A DNA stretch of 48,300 nt from Ichthyophonus hoferi (taxonomy: Eukaryota > Opisthokonta > Ichthyosporea > Ichthyophonida > Ichthyophonidae). Below the pieces are notes generated by a model. That model ran no database searches. It was given only the letters and a program-made list of their open reading frames with translations, and was not told the origin of the DNA. The DNA lies in contig NAOQ01000182.1 in assembly GCA_002751075.1 (NCBI GenBank), positions 62,325 to 110,624 of the forward strand, read 5' to 3'. This document shows positions 25,601 through 36,900 of the stretch, piece by piece (within the stretch, counting starts at the first letter, position 1; every line of letters starts with the position of its first letter). Made by a program: the position numbers and the translations under genes.

Positions 25601-28600
25601 AGAGGAGAGGGAGGGTGGTCCTATATCAAATCCAAATTTCATATACAGTAAGCAGGGTGCAAGTGGCCCTAATGTAAAAGTACAGGCAGGTGGAAGGGGT
25701 GGTCCTATGGGATTTAAGGGGCCTAAGGGAACAGTGGTCGAAATATCAGGGTTACCTATTGAACACAATAATGTACCGGCCCTGTCAGAGTATTTCTGTC
25801 GGTATGGTATGATTACGAATATTCAATTGGAATATGGTGGGGTATCGCATATTGCTCGCATCCATTTCTCTAATCCACAAGAGGCATATGCTGCCATACA
25901 TGATCCGAATGCCGTATTTGGTAATCGATTTATTAAGGTATGTGGGGTGGGGGTGGGGATGTTTTTATCATGTATTTTCTTACCATCTCTTATCAGAGTA
26001 TCTTCTTCCATTATGAATATAATATTTTTTTCGCTAGAGTCGTGGAGTGTTTTCATTTTTTTTCGATTACTCGAGTTGTAATATAATATATATATATTCG
26101 CACTGTACTGTGTGCTATTATTGCTTTATTGCTATTTATTTCTTTGTTATATATATATATTATACCATATAATAACATCACAGAACAATAGTATAGTATG
26201 AAATGATGTATAGTTTTAGCTACATATAGCCTTGAACTATTATCTGGGTTTAATTTTCTAGTGAACTAGTATAATGTCTTATAATATGATGACACCATAA
26301 TTATATAACATCATATATGTATGTATATATGCAACCGTAATTTTATAGGGTATATCTGTATTGTATATATTATAATAAAATAGGATACGACTGACTGTGT
26401 AGATTAGAAATGATTCGTATCCACACTTACACATTCGTGTAAAGTAATTTTCTCGCGGAATTAACATGAATTTATTCCTCTTTTTGCACACTGGTACATA
26501 TTTATATACTCATACCTATACCCTCTCCCTACAGCTCTACGTACCCCGTGATGACCACAGCTATCCCCACCCTAATAGACGTAAAAACCCCTCATTTTCA
26601 GGAGGAAAGGCGGGTTCTATAGCTACAGAGCCCCAACCACAGAAAGAAGGAGCAGACAAGACAGGGGAAGGGAAAGGGAAGGGTGGTGGAGAGTTGGATG
26701 AATGGCAGAAGCAGTATATAGATCAGTTTAAACACCAACAAGAGGAGATGATACGACAGGTGGGTGGAGTGGAGGGGGGGGGGGAGAATGTGGATGGGTG
26801 TGTGTATGCGTGCGTATGTATTTACGTATATATATATATATACTAACTAACTCATTCCCATGCTTTATGTGAACAGAAAACCGAGCAGAAGAAAGCCATG
26901 TTGGACCATATGAAAAAGGCCGCTGCCCAGAAAGAGAAATTAATTAATGAGCAAAAGGTATATATGTCTCGGCATTATATATATATATATATAATAACCT
27001 CACATTGTTTTTACCTTCTTTTCCTATTCTTATCTCTCTTTATGTTAAGTCATTACAACATATTTTTATATTTCACCATTTATTAGTTCATTATCATCGC
27101 ATACTTTTAGCATTTTTAAAAGAAATAGCAATTATATCCTAGCCAATCCATTTCACCCATATTAATTAATTGTTAATTAATACTAACCAATCGTATATGT
27201 CTACATTCAGGCGGTAATTGAACGTCTTACTAAAGAGAAAGCCACCCTTAGTAAAGAGGAGAAGGCCGAGTTAATGGCCAAACTAAAAAGCTTTACCATC
27301 ACTCCATCTGCACCAACGACCTTTCCTCCTTTACCCGTCACCCCTGCGGCCCCACCAATTAATAAAAGCTATGAAGAGCGTAGACGCAGGGCATTGGATG
27401 TACAGTTAGATGCCATGCAGAGTGAGGGTAATAGGAATAAACCAGAAGGGATTAGCACCAATGAGGGTGCGGGGGGTACTGGGGTGCCTAATAATAATCA
27501 GGTAGGTGACGTAGTAAGAGGTTATTGGTTGATTTTAATGTGGAGAGATATAATTGGGTAGAGGTCATAGATTGCTTTTAAATAATACTTGCTTGCTTTA
27601 GATAAAAGGGTTTAATGGGAGTTAATATGGACAGATATAAATGGTAATTGGATCGTATGGAACTAGTAAGGTCCATTCTTAATGTGATTGGATGTGTTGT
27701 ATGGCATAGTATAATGTAATATGGTATAGTATGGTATGGCACAATCTTATGATGTGTTATTGTGTGATATAGTATAGTATGCCCCTGAAGAGACGGGAAT
27801 TATAATAGAGACAATACATGCATACATATATACATACGTATCATTGTACCATCCTAAGCATATTCGCACTATACCATATCCCACGTGAACAAGTATACCA
27901 CCGAGTATATCTTCCTCTCCCCCTCTTTGCATATATATAGCTATTGTATTAACTAATAGTATGCCTTTTAATTCAATAGAAGAGCGAACAAAAGAAAGCA
28001 GTGTTGGAGAATATGAAGAAGGCTGCCTTACAGAAAGAAAAATTAATAAATGATCAGAAGGTAGGTCATATGTTATATTATGCTATGTTCTACCTATCTA
28101 TTTACTGTTAATATATATATAATTGTTACAAGGTTATTTGCTTTACATTTACTACAATAAAAAATACTGTTTTATTGGCCGCTTAACAGGAAACGTGGAA
28201 ACTAAAATATAGCGTATGATAGAGAATGATAGTGCTAAGTCAATAATGTATGCATATATTATCTTACCTATATGTAGTAGTCGAACGTCTCAGACATACA
28301 CCTTACTAACTCGCCCCCTATACATATATTATACATTGCAGGCAGTAATCGCAAGACTGACCAAAGAGAAGGCCACCCTAAGCAAGGAAGAAAAGATGGA
28401 ATTAATGGCCCGTTTGAAAACCTACTCTAACCATCCCGCCCTAAACCAATCCTCACCTTCTACCCTCAAAGTTGACCACGATGAACAGAGGCGAAGGGTT
28501 CTAGATGCACAGTTAGAGGCCATGCAGAGTGATAATAATAACGTTGTACCTACACATACCCCTATATCTACGTCTACACCTGGCATAGAGGATGATGACT

Positions 28601-28611
28601 TGTTGGAATAA
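22651..28611 (+). CDS. RBM26: RBM26/RBM27-like RNA-binding protein, 9 exons
   Basis: Exons: 22651-22709, 23127-23245, 23892-24192, 24464-25937, 26535-26759, 26877-26957, 27211-27501, 27980-28060, 28342-28611. All junctions are GT-AG with consistent phases; the product is 966 residues. The N-terminus (TEQLWEWMLEVIEPVCQADP...) follows the N-terminal helical domain of RBM26/27. A long Asn/Gly/Gln/Met-rich low-complexity region surrounds a CCCH zinc finger (C316-X8-C325-X5-C331-X3-H335; core DYENKGFC matches RBM26 DYDEKGFC). An RRM covers about 582-655. A Lys/Glu-rich coiled coil follows, encoded twice by exons 6-7 and 8-9. Family members act in nuclear RNA surveillance and poly(A) RNA handling (known for animal RBM26/27). 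The second, C-terminal RRM of animal proteins is absent here. The orthology call rests on domain order plus local identity. Confidence 0.88.
23820..23885 (+). repeat. CCCTT and ATAC microsatellites in an intron
   Basis: CCCTTCCCCTTCCCC repeats run into (ACAT)n immediately before the acceptor of RBM26-like exon 3. The pyrimidine-rich stretch may serve as part of the splice acceptor tract. Confidence 0.7.
26877..28611 (+). repeat. Tandem exon-pair duplication within the RBM26-like gene
   Basis: Exon pair 26877-26957 plus 27211-27501 is repeated as 27980-28060 plus 28342-28611. The first members are both exactly 81 bases and share 21 of 27 residues (core MKKAA.QKEKLIN.QK). The second members share AVI.RLTKEKATLSKEEK and a later RRR.LD.QL.AMQS motif. 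Introns are not recognisably similar, so the duplication is old. All junctions are phase 0, so both copies can be spliced into one protein, doubling the coiled coil. Confidence 0.9.
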
Positions 28612-29115
28612 TAACAACACTATGGTACGGTATCCAGGGATCTAATTGACGTGAATTGGGCCGGTTCGGTTTGGTTCGACTCTGTCTCGGTCTTAGAGGA
28701 TGATGACCTGTTGGATGCTACTTATGCTGTCGATATTTAATAATAATAACTCTATAGTGTTAATGGTAATATTTCGAATTGGATTGGTTCGGTTCGGTTC
28801 TCGATTCGGCTGTACGTAGTGATAATAAGATTGGACCTAGATCTACTTCTGTTCTAGAGGAGGATGATGCTACCGATGCTTAGTAACTATCTTGTCAATG
28901 ATTTCGTTCAAGTCGCTTCGGTTCGGGTTAATTTGTACACAGAGTTGGTTTTCTATATACACACATTAGGCTATACATAGTAGTATAGTGATAATATAAT
29001 AGTAACATTGAACCTGAAAGTACATAGTGATAATAATAACGTTGGACCTGATCTACTCCTGTCCCAGAGGATGATGCTTAGTACTAATAACAACTCTCGT
29101 GTCAATGGATCGATT
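28528..29115 (+). repeat. Tandem echoes of the RBM26-like 3' end
   Basis: The last coding segment (AGTGATAATAATAACGTTG.. ACATCTAC..CTGGCATAGAGGATGATGACTTGTTGG..TAATAACAAC) recurs in diverged form at about 28675-28760, 28816-28910 and 29020-29115. Each echo keeps the acidic GAGGATGATG core, and two keep GTGATAATAA..TTGGACCT. They lie after the stop codon and are joined by GGTTCGGTTCGG-rich spacers. They are non-coding relics of repeated local duplication, or a long 3' UTR. Confidence 0.75.
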
Positions 29116-30415
29116 TGGATAGGATCAGATCGTTCGCACACATACTTTTGTTTTCCGTCTGTATATCTATGTAATATTCGCGAAGAAAAAAAAAAGATAT
29201 GTACATGTACTGAAAATTATATAAAAAATCAATTTTATATTTATATTGTTCATATGGATTATATTGCTGCCAATATTTTCTAGAGTAGGTAGGTATCTAT
29301 GACATACCCAATCTAATACATGTGTACATTTTAATTTTAGTAGGGTTGATATTGTTTCTATGAGCAATACAACGGCAAACCCCTTTTGGGGTGTATATGT
29401 ATGTATATATGGCCTATGACGCATACATATACATCCTAATAGGTTTAAAGGTTTAAATAGATTTTTTTAAAAAAGACATTAGTGGAAATTCTCAGTATGT
29501 CCTGTCACATAATATTTTATTAAATTGCTTTTGTGACAGTATATTAGTCGATAGTCTGTATAATAGTATGTACGTACATTAAGTTGTGTTATTTATTTAT
29601 TTTTAAATCGAGTTTCAAGGTTAAATTCAATCCTATGTTTATTTTACTTTGGTATATATCTGCGCGTATATACTATTTATATATGTAATACTATGTAAGG
29701 GGATTACAGTCAGAACGACAGAGTATATAAGTATGGTGTTAAGTATTCGGATTGTGTTATGCTGCACAAGGAACGCTTTATTACACTAATTATTGCTGAC
29801 TAATTACTATATTCCGCCCCAGCGGACTGTATAGTGTTAGAGGATTAAATATACTATTAAACTACAGAATAGAAAAATCTACATCCAACCTATATGGTAA
29901 ATAATATTTATTCAGCAGCGTTACAGTATATATATATGAATAAATAAATAATAAATCGTAAATAAATTAGCAAATAATAAACAATAAACAAATATATTAT
30001 TTTATTAAATAAAAAGCTTAAAAGTAGCCCGGGAGATGGACGAAGAAGGCCCCGGCCAATTAACAAAAGCAAAGATATCAATAATACATATTAGAGGCTA
30101 AATATCACATTCATTTATGACTGGTATTCTACCACATCCTATACTCCACTCATCGAACTTGCAAAAATAATATTAACCAATAAATAAACGGAAAGAATGT
30201 TGAGTCGCGCTTTCCCTCCAAACCAATAGGAAGGGCCAATCTACGTGAGCCAGACAAAACTGAGCCAGGCCACTTAGTATAAAATATTTATGGGGAGGGA
30301 TGTAGTATTAAGATAACCTATCTTTCTATATACATTGAATTGATATTTTATTTATTAAAGTAGTCATTTTAAATATATTTCTAACTATTACATTATAAAA
30401 AAGATATAACTTATT
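28612..30415. other. Intergenic region between RBM26-like and ADAM genes
   Basis: After the 3' echoes ending near 29115, nothing gene-like is seen. AATAAA-rich DNA lies at 29940-30020. The 30020-30300 segment is somewhat GC-richer and includes an AGCCCGGGAGATGGACGAAG patch. It probably holds the ADAM promoter. Confidence 0.5.
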
Positions 30416-30886
30416 ATGTTTTTCAATAAATTTCTTTTTTGTGTTGTGTTTCTTTTAGGTTTTGCCACAGCAATTACAAGACAACGTAGTAAGTGATATT
30501 TGGTTTGTTGCATATATATAGGATAGTATGTATGTGCGTACGTATGTATCTATGTATCTATGTATCTATGTATCTATGTATCTATGTATCTATGTATGTC
30601 TATATGTCTGTATCTATGTATGCATATATATGTATGTATGTATGTATGCATATGTATGTATGTATGTATGATAGTACCTATGTATATATATATGTATGTA
30701 TGTATACATAATAATACGTATGTATGTATGTATGATAGTATGTAAGCATGTATATATGTATGTAAGCATGTATATATGTATGTATGTTAGGATGTATGTA
30801 TGTATGTATGTTTGTATGTATGTTTGTATGTATGTATACATGATAATACGTATGTATGCATGTATGATAGTACGTATTTATGTATG

Positions 30887-30917
<31 letters not shown>

Positions 30918-33900
30918 ACATGATAATGCGTATGTATGCATTATGATAGTATGTAAACATGTATATATGTATGTAAGCATGTATATATGTATGTATGTTA
31001 GTATGTATGTATATAGATGTATGTATGTATGTATGTATGTATGTATGTATGTATGTATGTATGTATGTATGTATACATGATAATACGTATGTATGCATGT
31101 ATGATAGTATGTAAGCATGTATATATGTATTTAAGCATGTATATATGTATGTATGCTAGTATGTATGTATATATGTATGTATGTATGTACGCATGTATGT
31201 ATGTACCAAGACAAAGTTGATACTTAAAGTATTTCCTTTATCTCTCTATATATGGTCAAATGTGTAGAGTATATATCCACTCTATTATAGAACAGACTAC
31301 TATAAGTAAAGGAAGCCCAATTTACATCACTTAGTAACATCCTATTGCTTGGCTTTTTATATTTATATTATATTATATATATATATATGCTTATGATATA
31401 TATTATAATAGTATTTCTATTTCTAGTTACTAGCTTGATATTGAGCGCTAGTCTATAGAGGTCTACTGTAAAGTAAGGTATAATGGCCAAAGGAATGGTA
31501 GGAACAATTTAATATAGAGTATATAGTACATATTATGTAGTATATACTATGTAGTATATTGTAGATTGTATGTAGTATGTAATATATAGTATACCGTCTA
31601 TAATATACAGTCTAAAGTATATAATATATAATATATAATATATTGGATGTAGTATGTAGTATATAGTATATAGTATACAGTCTATAGTATATAGTCTATA
31701 GTATATAATATATTGTATGTAGTATGTTATATAGTATATAGTCTATAGTATATAATATACAACAATACTAATACAATATGTATCTTAGTGTATATCTAAC
31801 CCACTATATCCCATCTACACCTTACGTTTATGTGATTTTAATACAATACCTTTTACCAACCAATCGCAGGAGCCCTATCATCACATGTTCATGATTTTGA
31901 ATCACTTAAAATAGACTGGAGACCCTATATAGGTCAATTAAAAACCAGAAGATATGGGTCAAAAGCGCCATTATTGGTTAATATTACAGTTTTTGATAGG
32001 TAGGTAATACATAGTAAAATATAATATAAGGATTTAACTAAGTTATATTATATATATGACGTAATTTGAAAGTATTACAGTGTTTTAATGATATGTAATA
32101 TAATATCCTTTACAACTAGTGATTTTATTAGGTTTTGTCGTATATAATGCATGTATTTATGGATGATTATACCAGAATATAGTTGTAATTAATATTAACA
32201 TTAAAATTAAAACCAATCCACAATATATATACTAACTTAAAGCTAGACATGTAGTAAGCTATGCATACAGATTAGGGTGTAATTTTATGATTATTTTCTA
32301 GCATATATACACTATTACATAATTATATGTAAGCATACTATAGCAATCAAGACATTACCAAATAATCCTTAACTAAGTAGTTAATTAATTGGCATTATCA
32401 CTAGGGCACCCAATTAAAATATTGACTTTAACTTCTTCATATGTATATACAGACTGTTACAACTAGAACTATTAAGAGTGGGTGCTTTTAAAGCGCCTGT
32501 GTTAGTGGTGGATAGGGACCGTATAAAAGAGAGGGCCAATTTAGATCTCTCCTTACTTCCTGTTTATGAAGGAACTGTAATTGGTAAGTTAAAATATATG
32601 GTGTGCTGGTAGTGGTTCATGTTTTAAGAGATAGGTATGATTGAATTATTATAAAACGTCATGTGGTATAAAAAAAAAAGAAAGAGTCTATACAAAGTAT
32701 GGGATATAGTATGCCTGATAATATAATATAGTATGATGTTATATTATATTACGCTATCTTATTATATGATAGTATAATATAGTGTTCTATTCTACTTTAA
32801 TGTATTTTAATGTATTGTATTATCTTGTATTATATTATATTGTATTATATTATAGTCTAGACAAACTACTAATTACCAATTAGTAATTAATTTATCAATC
32901 ATTTACTATATCATGTCACAGGCAAAGCCAATAACTATCTCCCATACTAAGTGATTAACTAATCATTAAACAATTAATGTCATTAGGTATGCCTAAAAGT
33001 CATGTACGTGGCCGTATATTCAACGGTATATTTGAAGGGACCGTTCACATGCATGACGACACCTTCCATTTTGAGCGGGCAACAAAATTCTTCCCGCCAA
33101 ATCCTGGAGATCCTAGGAATCCTGGAAATCCTGAAAATATTGGAACTGCTAATACTAAAGATGAGGTTAACACCGTGGCTTATAAGTGGTCGGATGTCAG
33201 CTTTATAGATGCCGAGGGTAGGCATATATCTGGACTAGACACACATCGATTAATACAAAGGATAAGGGTAAGTATATTATATAGTATTTTAATATTATGT
33301 ATATATTATTATATTGTACGATTGTATGTATATAGTATAGTGTACAGTATGTACGTAGTATGCATATCGCATATATATAGTCTGTATATAGTATAGTATA
33401 TAAAAAGTATATATAGTATAATATATAGTATGTATATATTAGAGTATATGGTATGAATATAGTATGTATATAGTATAGTATATAAAGGGTATATATAGTA
33501 TAATATATAGTATAATATATAGTATGTATATAGTATAGTATATAAAGGGTATATATAGTATAGTATGTAATATGTATATAGTATGATAAATTATATAGTA
33601 TGTAGTATTGTATAATGTACATATTATAGTATAGAATATATATATAAATATAATGTAGGAAATACAATAGTGTATTTATTAATATTTACTACGATATACC
33701 ATTAGATACTATATACTACTATCTACTATGATCTACTACTATATACTATGATATACTATGATATACTATGATATACTATGATATACTATCTATGATATGC
33801 TATTATATCTACATCTATGTACATAGTATTGTATATATTTTAATTTCCCTCAATACCATTGGTCCTCCTCCCCACTTTCACGGGACAAAACCAATTAAAT

Positions 33901-36900
33901 CCCTCTACAGCCTCCAATCCAACAACAAACTGTGCATCAATACAAGCCATTCAATTATAACCATGAAATAAAACCCAGATCAAGGAGAGGATTAACAGCC
34001 AAACAGAACACTTGTTTAGTTAAATTAATTTCCGATCACACATTTTATGAGATCAAAGGAGGAGAGGCTCAAGCAATCACAACCATGGATTATGTTTTAA
34101 ATAGAGTTAATGATATTTATCATGGGACGGATTTTTTTATATCTAACAACAAGGAGAGAGTGAATTTGGCACCCCATAGTTATTTGGGTAGGTGTAAATG
34201 AAGTGTAAATTTGGACGTGGGGGGATTATAGGGGGTTTACATGGTATAGATAGGGAATTTGTCCCTATATAGTTATTTTGGTAAGTATGTACGCATCACA
34301 CGCTGACCATTCTCTATTTATATACCTCTATTATGCATATATATGCATTTATCTATATATATCTGACCATAAACACACACACATACATACATATATACGT
34401 TTATGCATGCATACATATATATATATATATATACATACATACATATATACATACATGCATACATGCAATTCTAAATACTACGCTGCTATCATATGTGCAC
34501 ACATATATACATACACTTAAACGAGCTCCTCACCTCCTACCCTCTACCCCTGCAGTTTATACCAAGCCTGGCATCAACAACCCAGTCTCCAACATCAACA
34601 TGACGGCCTTTGAAACCCTTTCCTCTATCAGTCTACCTGTATGGGAGCCTGACGCCTGCCTAGTACACCTGTTTACCCACCGGCAGTTCTCTAATGGTAT
34701 CCTAGGCCTGGCCTGGACTGCAGACCCCAAGCCTGACGGCAACGCTGGAGGGATATGTCAGAAGAGAGTGTCCACGGTCACCGGGGAAATGAGCCTGAAT
34801 ACTGGGCTAAGCTCTAGTTTAAATTATGGTCTTGAGGTCCCTGAGGCTGTTCTCATAGCAACTGTGGCTCATGAGATTGGCCACAATTTTGGGGCTGAGG
34901 TAGGATTGGTTATTGGGCTTTATTTTTATAATTGTTTTGATTGTTATTGTTTTAAAATTTAAAATTTACTTTTTTAAATTTTGGGGCACAGGTAGGATTG
35001 GTTGTGGGTGGTTGTGGGTGGTCGAGATATATCACCTATAAACGTTTTAGTGTTAAAATTTTAATTTTAGTATCCTTTTTTATTTTGATTATTATTTTTT
35101 ATTATGCTTTATTGATTAATATTTTTATTTATTTTTTGTTCCTTGCGGTTCTTTGTTTATTTTTGGTTTCTAAGGGTAGTCTGATATATATTCCCACATA
35201 TGTTTTCTTTTTGTTGGCTTAGGTTAATTACTATTACACGGTTTTGTTGTTATTGGTTGGGATTGGTTAGGATTGATTTTCATTGGTTGTGATAATACTA
35301 TATATACATATATAGACCTATATAATGGAGTATACAATAAGGTCTTCCATTTTATTGCTTCGTTATACAATTTCCTTTATATGATTGGTGTTCTCACCAT
35401 ATTAAGCAACTGATAAAAAGAAAGAACCAATAAAAAAATATTTCAACACCCAGTGCAGGTTATAACATAAAAATTGTGGCTTGTGTAAGTAAATAGAATC
35501 TGAGTGGGCAGATACAATTGGTTAAAACTGGTTTGGATATTATATATTTATAGGCCAACCAATACAAACCCTTACCTTATTCATTTAAATATCCATTTAA
35601 AAAAATTGTTAGTGTTTGTTTTCATGGCTAGATCTAATGATTTATTCCTATAGACATTAAGCAAGTTGTGTTAATGATACGGACGAATTTACTTAATTGG
35701 TAGGAGAAGCAAGTATAAGGAAATAGTAATTAATCATATTTAAAACGGTGTCTTTTTGTATTCACATCTCACTAATAGCTTATACTGTAATGTATTGCTA
35801 TATGTGCTTTTTGTTTTAATTGCAGACAAGTTGATTATAATACCACAGTGGATATAGCATAACCTATAAAATTAATGAAAAGGTATTTCGTAACTAGACA
35901 GGTGTTAATGTTATTCCTCCCTCTCCCTCTCTCTCTCTGGCCTACAGCATGACCCCCCCGGGGTGTGTCTAGGAGATAGTAGTACTGACAACTACCTTAT
36001 GGCTCGCCTGGCCTCTACGGATGGCGGCAACCATAAAAATAACCTAAGGTTTTCCCCCTGTAGCATACGGAATATTAGGGAGGTCCTCGAAAACAAGGCC
36101 ACCTGCTTTACTGGTGGGTAGGTGTTGTATGCTATGTTATATGTTAGGCTATATACGATATGCTTCCATATATGGTATGCTTCCATATATGGTGTGGGTC
36201 TATATATGGTATAAGACCTACATATATAGAAATATATAAACATATCTCTAATTAATTCTAAAAATAAAAATAAAAATCCAAGTAAATATATATAAATATA
36301 TAGACAATTATATGAAACTAAATAACAATTTAGTAAAATATATGAAAATATGCAAAAGTATAACACTCTATATACCTATGTATATAGTCAAATATAGCAG
36401 AGGCTACTTTGACCAGTATACATAAGCATTTAAATTTTAACACACTATCTAATTTCTCCATGTACCAATCTAATTAGCCTTCCTTGGGGTCATGGTCGGT
36501 AATTGGGTGAGAGAGAATGAGAAAAAATGTTATTGGCAGAGCATATATACTAGGATATATACTGATATATATATGCAAATATATAAAAACATATGTTGAT
36601 ATTATATATAATAATAAAAGCACAGATAAATATTAACTAAACTATATAAACCAATACAGATATATATTTAAAAATTAATTAAAAGTTAACACATACATTG
36701 ACCAATGACCAATGCCTGCCCTCAGCCTTCCCTGAAGCACGGTGTGGTAACGGGGTGCGAGAGAATGAGGAAGAGTGTGACTGTGGGTTGGAATGTGTAG
36801 AGGGTAGTTGTTGTGATACCGAATGCCACATTGTGGGCACTTGCAGTCCTTTGGTTGGTGGCTGTTGTACCAATCAGTGCACCTATGCTAATGCTACCAG

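Noticed and set aside
30493-31220. Several overlapping ORFs of Met-Tyr-Val-Cys or Tyr-Ile-His-Thr repeats on both strands
   Set aside because: They are translations of a GTAT tetranucleotide array inside ADAM intron 1.
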